A stretch of 64,000 nt of DNA from Lactobacillus agrestimuris (GTDB taxonomy: Bacteria; Bacillota; Bacilli; Lactobacillales; Lactobacillaceae). The stretch spans positions 40,323 through 104,322 of the forward strand of contig NZ_CALPCQ010000003.1 of the NCBI RefSeq assembly GCF_943193025.1, in the 5' to 3' direction. Positions 26,497 to 34,504 of the stretch are shown here, in pieces; the stretch's first letter is position 1, and the number at the start of each line of letters is the position of its first letter. The notes beneath the pieces are model-generated. The model was not told the origin of the DNA, did not search any database, and saw only the letters and a list, made by a program, of their open reading frames with translations. Made by a program: the position numbers and the translations under genes.

Positions 26497-26617
26497 TGTA
26501 CCATCACTAGAAAGTTATTCATTTTCTCCGGTAGCGAAAATGTTATCTTCTATATGTGGTCAGTTTGATGGTATACACTGTGTGAGCCTAGTTCCGTTGT
26601 CGGAATTAGGCTTTTTT
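26497..26617 (+). ncRNA. candidate structured small RNA with own promoter and terminator
   Basis: About 120 nt bounded by a promoter and a strong terminator (GCCTAGTTCCG / CGGAATTAGGC, then T6). The body folds into an outer helix TGTACCATCA with TGATGGTA-CA and a long inner hairpin of CATTTTC/GAAAATG and AGAA/TTCT arms closing on CCGGTAGC. A 63-codon frame crosses this region but its start lacks a ribosome binding site and it runs through the terminator, so I favour RNA. No match to tmRNA, SRP RNA, RNase P or 6S RNA was recognised. Confidence 0.5.
26586..26617 (+). terminator. strong intrinsic terminator
   Basis: 11-bp stem with loop TTGT followed by TTTTTT; ends the candidate RNA and would also stop dlt read-through. 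Confidence 0.85.
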
Positions 26618-26702
26618 GATACTGAAAATTTGGTATAATGCTTTATGTATTGTGCTTAAATGGATATAACAAAAGATTATTTTGTTAATTGGAGGATAAA
26701 GT

Positions 26703-27431
26703 ATGAACAGAAAAGAATTGAAGCAGGCTTCTAAGGATCAACTTAAAGGCAATTGGGTATGGGCAGTTTTATTGTCATTTGTCGCATGGTTAATTACATA
26801 CCTAGTAAGTGATCTTATGTATTTTATTAATAATCATAACGACCGTGTATATAACTACTTTAAGTTTAGTCAAGGCCAACTTACTGCTGCCCAAGTTACA
26901 GATCCTGGAACATTTTCAAGTATTTTGAATTTTGTTTCTGCAATTGTTGCTATTATGATTGCTTGGGGTCTTGCTTACACTATTTTGACTTTTAGAGATA
27001 CTGGCAATAAGGTTAATGTCTTTTCAGGAATTTTTAGTGCATTTACTGGTAATAAGTTCACTTCATCATTCCTAACATCACTTTTGACAATGATTTTTAC
27101 TTTCTTGTGGTCTTTATTATTCTTTATTCCTGGTATCGTTAAAGCATATGCATATTCAATGACTCCCTATATTATGAAGGATATGTACGATGCAGGTCAC
27201 AAGATGACTGCTACTGAAGCTATTACTGAAAGCCGTAAACTTATGAATGGTCATAAGACTGACTTGTTTGTCCTTGATCTTAGCTTCATTGGTTGGTGCC
27301 TTCTTGGTTTCATTACTTTAGGAATTGGTTTCCTTTGGATTACTCCATACATTAATCAAACTAAAGCAAACTTCTATCGTAAACTTGCTGGTGACAAATT
27401 TAAGCAAGCCCCTGCTAAAACTGAAGAATAA
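26703..27431 (+). CDS. DUF975-family membrane protein
   Basis: A 242-residue integral membrane protein with about five to six helices. The N-terminus MNRKELKQASKDQLKGNW is the hallmark of DUF975, a family of unknown function common in lactobacilli and streptococci. GGAGG before ATG; TATAAT with TTTGG in front (26633-26638) supplies an extended -10 promoter. No operon partner downstream is obvious. Confidence 0.8.
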   Translation: MNRKELKQASKDQLKGNWVWAVLLSFVAWLITYLVSDLMYFINNHNDRVYNYFKFSQGQLTAAQVTDPGTFSSILNFVSAIVAIMIAWGLAYTILTFRDTGNKVNVFSGIFSAFTGNKFTSSFLTSLLTMIFTFLWSLLFFIPGIVKAYAYSMTPYIMKDMYDAGHKMTATEAITESRKLMNGHKTDLFVLDLSFIGWCLLGFITLGIGFLWITPYINQTKANFYRKLAGDKFKQAPAKTEE

Positions 27432-27530
27432 TTAAGAAAGGCTAAATTTCCTAGGATAGAGGAGAATTTAGTATGAAAATAGTACCGTTTTTTGTATAAT
27501 GCTTATTAATACGAAAGGCGGTATTTTTAT

Positions 27531-27647
27531 ATGGAAAAGAAGAAGGAAAAACCGAAGCCTCCGGCTAAGACTTATACAGATTTAGAAGTACGTGGAGAAA
27601 AAAGTGAAAAACTGCCTCCACGCGATGCGAAAGACGGGTGGAAATAA
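27531..27647 (+). CDS. small charged protein, first gene of a mini-operon
   Basis: 38 residues, very Lys/Glu/Pro rich (MEKKKEKPKPPAKTY at the start, DAKDGWK at the end), with an AAAGGCGG site and an upstream TATAAT. Its TAA stop overlaps the ATG of the next gene (TAATG), typical of coupled pairs such as toxin-antitoxin or regulator-effector genes. Not recognised; possibly an intrinsically disordered partner of the 89-residue protein. Confidence 0.55.
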   Translation: MEKKKEKPKPPAKTYTDLEVRGEKSEKLPPRDAKDGWK

Positions 27648-27916
27648 TGGTTGAACTTACTTTTACCCCTCTAGCAAAAGACAAATATGAAGGCCTGACT
27701 GGTTCACAACGATACTTTGTGGATCAAGGTCTAGATGATTTAAAACGAGATAATAACGATTTCGTTCGCCATGTTGTAAACACCGAACTTGGGATGACGA
27801 TCACCTTTGAGCGGACTAATAGCATGATTTTGGTTACTGATATTCTACATGATTCATATCAAAATACGCAGAATTATCAAGATGCTCAAAAGCGCATGAA
27901 CGATTGGAATAATTAA
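27647..27916 (+). CDS. 89-residue protein, RelE/ParE-like appearance, unproven
   Basis: An 89-residue soluble protein. The pattern VELTFTPLAKDKYEGL, a helical middle (FVDQGLDDLKRDN) and C-terminal strands (MTITFERTNSMILVTDILHDS) resemble the compact RelE/ParE fold, but key catalytic residues cannot be assigned. Start ATG 27647 is chosen over an in-frame GTG three codons earlier because it overlaps the preceding stop and has better context. A terminator follows directly. Confidence 0.55.
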   Translation: MVELTFTPLAKDKYEGLTGSQRYFVDQGLDDLKRDNNDFVRHVVNTELGMTITFERTNSMILVTDILHDSYQNTQNYQDAQKRMNDWNN

Positions 27917-27918
27917 TT

Positions 27919-27942
27919 GGCAGCCGAAGGGCTGTCTTTTTT
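27919..27942 (+). terminator. terminator of mini-operon
   Basis: GGCAGCC / GGCTGTC stem with loop GAAG and T6. Confidence 0.85.
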
Positions 27943-28056
27943 ATGGAAAATTTTGCGCCAACTACTTTTTATTTTGACCGAATTTGAATTTTAAAATCTT
28001 TGCCTCTTACTCTTAGATGATGAGATAATTAATTTATCTTGGGGGGATTAGATTAT

Positions 28057-29253
28057 ATGAAAGAAAAAATAGCGGATATTTGGATTCGAATAGAACTAAT
28101 TCTTGTTTTGATTAGTACATCTATCATTTTATTAAGTACTTTAGGAACCAAAACGAGTTCACAGTATATAATTATAATTTTTATTGTCTTCTTCATCGTT
28201 TTAATGGCAGTGATTTTTAACTTTTTACGTCATCGTGGACGGAAGCTGATGGTGGTCAGTCGCTGGTTAGATATTGTTACTATTCCGCTTATTTTAAGTG
28301 GAATTTGGGCAATTGTAGTCACTTTTGCTATGGAAAATAAGAACACACAATGGTTAGTGGCCATAGTAAGCTATGTAATTTTGTTTGTTATGTTCTTGCC
28401 AATTGTTAAAGTTGATTTTGGAAGAGTTACAAATACCATCGGTCGAATTATTGTGGCAGTGATTTTGATGGAATCCTTTTTGACGACCGAAAGTGTATCG
28501 TTCAAAAGCAGCAGTAACTTCTGGTTTACCGTATTTAATACAGGGACAATTTCAGCGTCAATCTGTTTTATATTAGGAATGTTGATAGCTAGGGAATGGG
28601 GCTTTGATCTGAATCCTAACCTTGAATGGTTGAAGAGCCCTAACTTTTCTTATCTTAGCCTGGGTATTCTGTTTGTAGTGCAAGCTTGGTATATCTTTTG
28701 GAATGCATATGGTATTGATAGTGATAACCTATTAACAACTATATTTGGTATTGAGCTTCATAAGTTTACTTTTTCGTGGCCAGCACTTCTTAGACCTATT
28801 GAGGCAGGAATACTTGAAGAAACATTTAGATATCTGCTGATAATTTCATTAATTGTTGGATTGAAAAAATTTAAATTTCGTTTACAGCTGACTGTGGTGA
28901 TTAGTTCATTAATCTTTGGTGCGATGCATATTGGCAATGTTGGTGAGCAAAAGCTAAACGCAACAATTGGTCAAATTTGTTTTGCGGCTGCTTCAGGACT
29001 AATATTTGGAATAATTTATTTGTATACTGGTAAATTATGGCTATCAATGATTACACATTTTGCTCTAGACTTTTTAGCATTTTCTCAGCCTGGAGGATTA
29101 GATCCAATAGTTTGGAATGGGAGTGTAGGCGATTGGCTAAATTTGTCTGTTTCAATCATAATTCCAGTTGTTTTAGCTACTTGGATGATGACAGGAAGAC
29201 GAAAACTAGTAATGGAAGAAAATATTGAGCGTTTGTTAGCGCGGAGAAATTAA
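28057..29253 (+). CDS. CPBP-family intramembrane protease, long form
   Basis: A 398-residue protein with about 10-12 membrane helices. The C-terminal half carries the CPBP motif: GILEETFRYLL (Glu-Glu..Arg), FGAMHIGN with the second His and MITHFALDF. The N-terminal half is an additional helical bundle without recognised domain. ATG 28057 follows a GGGGGG run; an upstream in-frame TTG at 28039 is less likely. Function may be prenyl-type proteolysis or immunity; no partner gene is evident. Confidence 0.8.
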   Translation: MKEKIADIWIRIELILVLISTSIILLSTLGTKTSSQYIIIIFIVFFIVLMAVIFNFLRHRGRKLMVVSRWLDIVTIPLILSGIWAIVVTFAMENKNTQWLVAIVSYVILFVMFLPIVKVDFGRVTNTIGRIIVAVILMESFLTTESVSFKSSSNFWFTVFNTGTISASICFILGMLIAREWGFDLNPNLEWLKSPNFSYLSLGILFVVQAWYIFWNAYGIDSDNLLTTIFGIELHKFTFSWPALLRPIEAGILEETFRYLLIISLIVGLKKFKFRLQLTVVISSLIFGAMHIGNVGEQKLNATIGQICFAAASGLIFGIIYLYTGKLWLSMITHFALDFLAFSQPGGLDPIVWNGSVGDWLNLSVSIIIPVVLATWMMTGRRKLVMEENIERLLARRN

Positions 29254-29264
29254 TATGAAAGAAA

Positions 29265-29310
29265 AAAGTAGATCATTTACGCTATATTGGCGAGATGGTC
29301 TACTTTTTCT
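29265..29310 (+). terminator. terminator of CPBP gene
   Basis: AAAAGTAGA...TCTACTTTTT stem with a long loop. Confidence 0.55.
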
Positions 29311-29324
29311 TTTTATAAAAAATA

Positions 29325-29345
29325 AAAGGCGAATCGCCTTTTACT
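29325..29345 (-). terminator. terminator of 29347-29580 gene
   Basis: AAAAGGCGA/TCGCCTTTT stem followed on the minus strand by TATTTTTTA. Confidence 0.65.
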
Positions 29346-29346
29346 A

Positions 29347-29580
29347 TTAAATATTCCAATGACTTTGAATACTATTTTGAATATATTCATCCAAGTATTT
29401 AGAAGAATCGTCGCCTTTATTCTTCAAAGCTTCTCTAACTTCCTTTGAAGTAAGGCGCTTTTTAATGTAATAAAGTAAAGCATCATTAGCTAATTCATTG
29501 AAGTCATCTTCAGTTGCTTCTAAATATTTATTTACTAATTGATCAACATCATCATTTAATTCTATTTTTCTTTTTGACAT
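29347..29580 (-). CDS. hypothetical 77-residue protein, ribbon-helix-helix-like
   Basis: A 77-residue acidic protein. The first 45 residues (KIELNDDVDQLVNKYLEATEDDFNELANDALLYYI) have the strand-helix-helix spacing of MetJ/Arc-type DNA-binding or antitoxin proteins; the tail is Lys/Asp rich. No toxin gene is beside it. GAGGGTG site before ATG at 29580; own terminator. The regulator role is inference only. Confidence 0.55.
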   Translation of the reverse strand: MSKRKIELNDDVDQLVNKYLEATEDDFNELANDALLYYIKKRLTSKEVREALKNKGDDSSKYLDEYIQNSIQSHWNI

Positions 29581-29663
29581 AATTTCACCCTCGTTTAACC
29601 ATTCTAATTATATCATTTAAAGGTATAATGAGGCTAAAACATAGTTCATATGGAGATAAAATT

Positions 29664-30959
29664 ATGCTTGATCAAATTGTAAAGACACTCTCGTGGATAA
29701 GAGAAAAATCATTTTTTATAGTAGTGCAAAGAACATTTGTGATGCTGATGCCAATTGCAACCATTGGGGCATTTTTTCAAGTTCTAAAAAATGGAATCTT
29801 TTCACCGGATAGTTTAATCTATAATATTTTTAACTTTGATAGTGTAATGTCGGATCAATTCTGGAATATCGGCAATGCTGTAAGTACTGGAATGGTGAGA
29901 GTCACACTAGGGATGTTCGGAATCTATGTGGCATATTTTGCGGCAGTACAAACTGCACGCTTATACCGTAAGGATGCCACAATGGCTGGAGTAGCCGCTG
30001 TAATTGTAATCACGTTTTGTGCCTTCTTAAGTGGTGCAGATAGTGAAAAAGAAATCCAAGCATTAATTTACTCCCGAGTTTTGAATATTAATGGAATACT
30101 TTTCGCAATTATTATCGGTTATTTTGTTGGACAAATTTTTCACTTCTTTGGCAAAGATCATGTCCATATCAAAAATGAAAATTACAATACAATTCGTCAT
30201 CGGGCATGGAATACCTTTATTCCAACCTTAATTTCGATTGTTGGCGGTTTGATTTTGGGGCTAGTAATTTATTATTTCAAGATTAAATTGATGGATTCCT
30301 TATATCTAAAAGGCTTAATTTCCAGTCTCCATAATTCAAATGATTTGAAAGTAATTGTACCTGTAACGATACTTGCGACCTTATTATGGTGGGCAGGAAT
30401 CGGTTATCCGTTACAATCGATGATAACGACCTCAAATAGTGCAGCCGCAATGGCTAATATGAATGCTGCTTTACGTCATGGAAGTGCGAGTGTTCCTTAT
30501 AAGTATTTGGGAAGTTCACTTGTGCAGGCTTACGGCTGGATGGGTAACGCTTGTATTGCGCTAAGTTTAATTGTGGTGATTTTATTGTTCACACATGAAA
30601 AGGACCTTGAAAAAATCGCAAAAATGAACATCTTTCAGGTTGCCTTTGGGTCTACTCAAGGTCTAACAATTGGGCTACCAATAATTCTTAACCCGTTATA
30701 TTTATTACCAGTAGTTTTTATTCCAGCTATCAATGAATTAATTGCTGCAGCAGCAATTTCAATGAAGATAATTGTACCGAGTGTTTATCCGGTTCTTCGC
30801 GGAACACCTGGAATTTTGATTTCGTTTTTTGGATCTAACGGTAATTGGTCCTGCTTCATCTTTACTATATTATTGTTTATTTTAGATATTTTGATCTTGC
30901 TTCCAGCAATAGTTATTGGTCAAAGAATCAATTTGGAGTTGATAAAACATGGCAAATAA
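29664..30959 (+). CDS. PTS sugar transporter subunit IIC, lactose/cellobiose (CelB) type
   Basis: A 431-residue permease with about ten helices. The N-terminus LDQIVKTLSWIREKSFFIVVQRTF and the mid-region LLWWAGIGYP are typical of CelB/LacE-type EIIC. No EIIA or EIIB gene is adjacent, so it is an orphan that must use partners elsewhere or transport independently. ATG 29664 has GGAGAT upstream; an in-frame ATG at 29628 lies inside the TATAATG of the promoter and is rejected. It overlaps the next gene by 11 nt, so the two are coupled. Confidence 0.85.
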   Translation: MLDQIVKTLSWIREKSFFIVVQRTFVMLMPIATIGAFFQVLKNGIFSPDSLIYNIFNFDSVMSDQFWNIGNAVSTGMVRVTLGMFGIYVAYFAAVQTARLYRKDATMAGVAAVIVITFCAFLSGADSEKEIQALIYSRVLNINGILFAIIIGYFVGQIFHFFGKDHVHIKNENYNTIRHRAWNTFIPTLISIVGGLILGLVIYYFKIKLMDSLYLKGLISSLHNSNDLKVIVPVTILATLLWWAGIGYPLQSMITTSNSAAAMANMNAALRHGSASVPYKYLGSSLVQAYGWMGNACIALSLIVVILLFTHEKDLEKIAKMNIFQVAFGSTQGLTIGLPIILNPLYLLPVVFIPAINELIAAAAISMKIIVPSVYPVLRGTPGILISFFGSNGNWSCFIFTILLFILDILILLPAIVIGQRINLELIKHGK

Positions 30960-31857
30960 ACAAAAAATGATTTTTAATAAAAAGAACATTAAATGGCTGA
31001 TAATTTTATTTGCAATTTTGTTTGCCTTATCGATTCCGGCCTTTTCTTGGATGAAGAAGACCAATCATGATCGTGAACAAAGACATAAAGCAATCTTGTC
31101 ACCAGTAGTTATGGTGCCGGGGTCTAGCGCAACTGTAGATAGATTTAACCCTTTAATTAAAAAGTTGAACAAAAATAATTCACATCCTCATAGTGTGTTA
31201 AAAGTTAAAGTTTCTCGCAGTGGAAAACTTTCCTATTCAGGTTCCATCAATCGTGGCGATAATGAGCCAATTATTGTAGTTGGCTTTGAGAATAACAGTG
31301 ATGGTTATACCAATATTAAGCGTCAAGCAGGCTGGTTAAATACGGCCTTCAATCAACTTTCAGAAACTTATAAATTCAATAATTTCAAAGCCTTTGGTCA
31401 TTCAAACGGTGGTCTTATCTGGACTTATTGGCTTGAACATTACTACTCCGATTATTCTTCTGAAATTAAGATGACACGGCTGATGACCCTGGCTTCACCA
31501 TTTAACTTTAGTGAAGATAATATTAATCGAAAGACGCAAATGTTAAATGAATTTATTAAGTATAAGAAGCGTTTGCCTAAGAATTTGCGAGTTTATTCAC
31601 TGACTGGTGGCAGAAGCTATGAATCTGATGGGATTGTTCCCGAAGCTAGTGTTGCTGCTGCTAAATATGTTTTCCAGAACCAAGTTAAGAGTTTCATGGA
31701 AATAACTGTTACTGGTGATAAGGCAGGACATTCAGATTTACCAGAAAATAACCAAGTAGTAAAGCTGATGAAGCAGTATTTGTTTAAGGCTGTTAAGCAA
31801 ACTCCAGCGCCAGCCTTGAGCAAAGATAAGGATCGAAATAAGCAAGTCAATAAATAA
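30949..31857 (+). CDS. DUF915-family alpha/beta hydrolase, membrane-anchored
   Basis: A 302-residue protein with an N-terminal membrane helix (about residues 14-32), then an alpha/beta-hydrolase domain of the DUF915 type. Marks: VVMVPGSSATVDRFNPLI, nucleophile GHSNGG and a C-terminal GDKAGHSDLP with the catalytic His. Likely faces outside the cell. Substrate unknown. It is translationally coupled to the orphan PTS IIC gene, an unusual pairing. Confidence 0.82.
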   Translation: MANKQKMIFNKKNIKWLIILFAILFALSIPAFSWMKKTNHDREQRHKAILSPVVMVPGSSATVDRFNPLIKKLNKNNSHPHSVLKVKVSRSGKLSYSGSINRGDNEPIIVVGFENNSDGYTNIKRQAGWLNTAFNQLSETYKFNNFKAFGHSNGGLIWTYWLEHYYSDYSSEIKMTRLMTLASPFNFSEDNINRKTQMLNEFIKYKKRLPKNLRVYSLTGGRSYESDGIVPEASVAAAKYVFQNQVKSFMEITVTGDKAGHSDLPENNQVVKLMKQYLFKAVKQTPAPALSKDKDRNKQVNK

Positions 31858-31881
31858 ATTATTTATTAAAAAAGTAAATTT

Positions 31882-31917
31882 AAGAAGCGTGGAAGCCTTT
31901 TCCATGCTTTTTTGTTT
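31882..31917 (+). terminator. terminator of DUF915 gene
   Basis: AAGCGTGGAA / TTCCATGCTT stem followed by TTTTTTG. Confidence 0.75.
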
Positions 31918-32134
31918 TGATCATGGTATAACAGAAATAGGCAGATTAACCGGACAGCTATATCTGTGGATAAAATTTGATTGATTCAATAAATTGTACC
32001 AAGATATTGGTTATCTTTAGAAAATCTTTATAATTTGTGAAGTTAATAAAACGTTGATATATAAGGATTTTTTGAAATGTTTTTATTAAATTCACAAAAA
32101 ATAAAAGAAATTGTGGAAAACTTTCAAAAAAGTC

Positions 32135-32163
32135 TTGCACTCTGTGGATAACCTGCTATAATT
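32135..32163 (+). promoter_or_regulatory. clpL promoter
   Basis: TTGCAC, 16 nt, TGC-TATAAT (extended -10), about 15 nt before the CIRCE element. Confidence 0.7.
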
Positions 32164-32178
32164 GTAAATGTAATCGAG

Positions 32179-32205
32179 TTAGCACTCAATAAACTAGAGT
32201 GCTAA
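32179..32205. promoter_or_regulatory. CIRCE operator (HrcA)
   Basis: TTAGCACTC, 9 nt, GAGTGCTAA: exact CIRCE consensus, between promoter and clpL. Predicts HrcA-repressed, heat-induced expression. Confidence 0.95.
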
Positions 32206-32234
32206 CTTAGAAAAAAGTAAGGGAGTGTTGCAAT

Positions 32235-34337
32235 ATGGCAAACTTTAACAATGATTTTGATAGTTTATTTAACGAATTGAACAGTTCATTCTTCAATGAT
32301 GGATTTGGATCTGGAAATACCCCATCTGGTACTTCATACTACTACAGCAGTAACGGATCTACTCCACAAACTGTTCAACAAGCTCCTACACAAAAGAAAG
32401 AAAAGCCAATCGGCATCGATTTGGTAGAACAAGCTAAGGACAATAAATACGACCCAGTTATTGGTCGTGATGAACAAATTGACAATGTCATCGAAATTTT
32501 ATCAAGACGTAAGAAGAATAACCCAGTTTTAATTGGACCTGCTGGTGTTGGTAAGACTTCTATTGTAGAAGGCTTAGCACAAAGAATTGCAGAAGGTAAC
32601 GTTCCAGCAAAGATGCAAGATATGCACATCATTTCTATTAATATTAACGATATGGTTGCAGGTTCAAGTCTTCGTGGTAGCTTCGAAGAGAAGTTAAAAG
32701 ACGTAATTGACCAAGCAAAGAAGAATCCTAACATTGTTTTATTCATTGATGAATTACACAACATTGTAGGTGCAGGTTCAACTGACTCAGAAACAAACAA
32801 CGGAGATGCTGCTAACATCTTGAAGCCAGCTCTTGCAAGTGGTGAAATTAAATTAATTGGTGCTACTACTACAAGTGAATTCCAAAGAATTGAAAAGGAT
32901 CCAGCACTTGCTCGTAGATTCCAATCAGTTCAAGTTCCAGAACCAACAACTGATGTTGCTATTAAGATTTTGGAAGGACTTAAGAAGAAGTACGAAGAAT
33001 ATCACCACGTAAGATACACTGACGATGCTATTAAGCTCGCTGTTGAATTATCAGAAAGATACATTCAAGGTCGTTACTTACCAGATAAGGCTATTGACTT
33101 AATGGATGAAGCTGGTGCTAAGAAGGCTTTACTTGCTGAACCAGCTGATGAAAAGAGCCTTGAAACTAGAATTCAAGCCTTAGAAGCTAAGAAGCAAGAA
33201 GCTGCTAAGAATGAAGACTTTGATAAAGCTGGCGAAATTAAGAAACAATTAGATAAGCTTCACGCAGACCTTAAGAAGGCAGATAAAGCTGACACCCCAG
33301 TGGTAACTGAAAAGGATATTTACAAGATTATCGAACAAAAGACTAATATCCCAATGAGTGAACTTCACGCTGACGAAGCTAAGAAGAACTTAGACCTTGC
33401 TAAGAAGTTAAAGGAAGCTGTTATTGACCAAGACAAGGCAATCGATGTAATTACTGATGCTATTGCTCGTAAACAAGTCTTCAAGGACAGCGATAGACCA
33501 ACAGGTTCATTCCTTCTTACTGGACCTACTGGTGTTGGTAAGACTGAACTTGCTAAGCAAATTGCTATTAACCTCTTTGGTAACAAGGATCACTTCATTC
33601 GTTTGGATATGTCTGAATACCAAGACGAAATGGCAGTTAACAAGTTAATCGGTTCTGCACCTGGTTATGTTGGCTATGGTGAAGGTGGTCAATTAACTGA
33701 AAAAGTTCGTCACCAACCATACAGCTTGATTTTGTTTGACGAAATCGAAAAGGCTAACCCACAAGTGTTTAATGCACTTCTTCAAATTCTTGATGATGGT
33801 CGTTTGACTGATGCTCAAGGTAGAACTGTTTCCTTCAAGGATACAATTTTAATCATGACTTCAAACGCAGGATTCTCAGACAAGTTACTTGAAAATGGTA
33901 AAGTTGATCAAGACAAGTTAATCTCAGCTCTTGAACACTACTTCAGACCTGAATTCTTGAACCGTTTGGACGCAATCGTACCATTCAACTCATTAAGTGA
34001 AGATGACATGGGTAAGATCATTGATATCTACCTTAAGAGAATGGAAAGCGTCTTAGCTAAGAAGGGTGTAGAAGTTGTAGTATCAGATGATGCTAAGAAA
34101 GTTTTAGCAAACAAGGGTTACGACAAGAAGTTCGGTGCTCGTCCACTTAGAAGAGTTGTTGAACAAGATCTTGAAACTCCAATTGCTAAACTTATCATGA
34201 GCGAACCTGATACTAAGAAGGTTGAATTTACCGCTGATAAGGATCACTTATACATGAACGGTGAATCAATCTTAGATTTAACTGAACCAGTAGAAGTTGC
34301 TGATGGCGAAGTTGAAGTTCCAAAAGAAGATAAGTAA
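32235..34337 (+). CDS. clpL: Clp ATPase ClpL (Hsp100 chaperone)
   Basis: A 700-residue two-ring AAA+ protein. A Asn/Ser/Gly-rich N-terminal tail without zinc finger (unlike ClpE) leads to the first AAA module (Walker A GPAGVGKT near residues 101-108). A coiled segment with a UVR-like stretch (NEDFDKAGEIKKQLDKL) follows, then the second AAA module (GPTGVGKT near 428, DEIEKA). The loop that carries the IGF-type ClpP-docking tripeptide in ClpC/E/X is not seen after TSNAGF, so it is probably a stand-alone disaggregase like other ClpL. Behind a CIRCE site, as reported for L. gasseri clpL. Confidence 0.88.
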   Translation: MANFNNDFDSLFNELNSSFFNDGFGSGNTPSGTSYYYSSNGSTPQTVQQAPTQKKEKPIGIDLVEQAKDNKYDPVIGRDEQIDNVIEILSRRKKNNPVLIGPAGVGKTSIVEGLAQRIAEGNVPAKMQDMHIISININDMVAGSSLRGSFEEKLKDVIDQAKKNPNIVLFIDELHNIVGAGSTDSETNNGDAANILKPALASGEIKLIGATTTSEFQRIEKDPALARRFQSVQVPEPTTDVAIKILEGLKKKYEEYHHVRYTDDAIKLAVELSERYIQGRYLPDKAIDLMDEAGAKKALLAEPADEKSLETRIQALEAKKQEAAKNEDFDKAGEIKKQLDKLHADLKKADKADTPVVTEKDIYKIIEQKTNIPMSELHADEAKKNLDLAKKLKEAVIDQDKAIDVITDAIARKQVFKDSDRPTGSFLLTGPTGVGKTELAKQIAINLFGNKDHFIRLDMSEYQDEMAVNKLIGSAPGYVGYGEGGQLTEKVRHQPYSLILFDEIEKANPQVFNALLQILDDGRLTDAQGRTVSFKDTILIMTSNAGFSDKLLENGKVDQDKLISALEHYFRPEFLNRLDAIVPFNSLSEDDMGKIIDIYLKRMESVLAKKGVEVVVSDDAKKVLANKGYDKKFGARPLRRVVEQDLETPIAKLIMSEPDTKKVEFTADKDHLYMNGESILDLTEPVEVADGEVEVPKEDK

Positions 34338-34369
34338 TTAGATTAATACGAAAGTTAAAAATACAGTAA

Positions 34370-34406
34370 AGCGAGTAGCTCGAAAAGAGCTATTCGCTTT
34401 TTTTGT
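34370..34406 (+). terminator. clpL terminator
   Basis: AGCGAGTAGCTC / GAGCTATTCGCT stem, then T7. Confidence 0.85.
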
Positions 34407-34504
34407 TGTTAAAAATTTACTAAAAATAAAAAAATTTACTAATTGACCTTTTATGTTGCTATATCTTACAATAAGAAAAATACACTATTTTTAGGAGTGA
34501 TTTA

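Larger units (their letters stand above)
31918..32234. other. clpL upstream region with DnaA-box-like cluster
   Basis: An AT-rich 317 nt holding two perfect DnaA-box words (TGTGGATAA, reverse complement of TTATCCACA) at 31965-31973 and 32143-32151, plus a one-mismatch copy (TGTGGAAAA) at 32112-32120. The clpL promoter and CIRCE follow. No ORF with ribosome binding site was seen. Confidence 0.5.

Noticed and set aside
26497..26617. 6S, SRP or RNase P RNA
   Set aside because: Length and conserved core motifs of these families are not present.
26447..26638. 63-codon ORF on plus strand
   Set aside because: No ribosome binding site, runs through a promoter, a structured region and a strong terminator.
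27471..27500. 8-codon ORF MKIVPFFV after a GAGGAG site
   Set aside because: Too short to support; it overlaps the promoter of the 27531 gene.
31918..32234. Chromosomal origin because of DnaA boxes
   Set aside because: No dnaA/dnaN nearby and only three boxes; more like a DnaA-box cluster.
32100..32234. CtsR operator before clpL
   Set aside because: No GGTCAAA-NAN-GGTCAAA direct repeat; the CIRCE element explains heat control.
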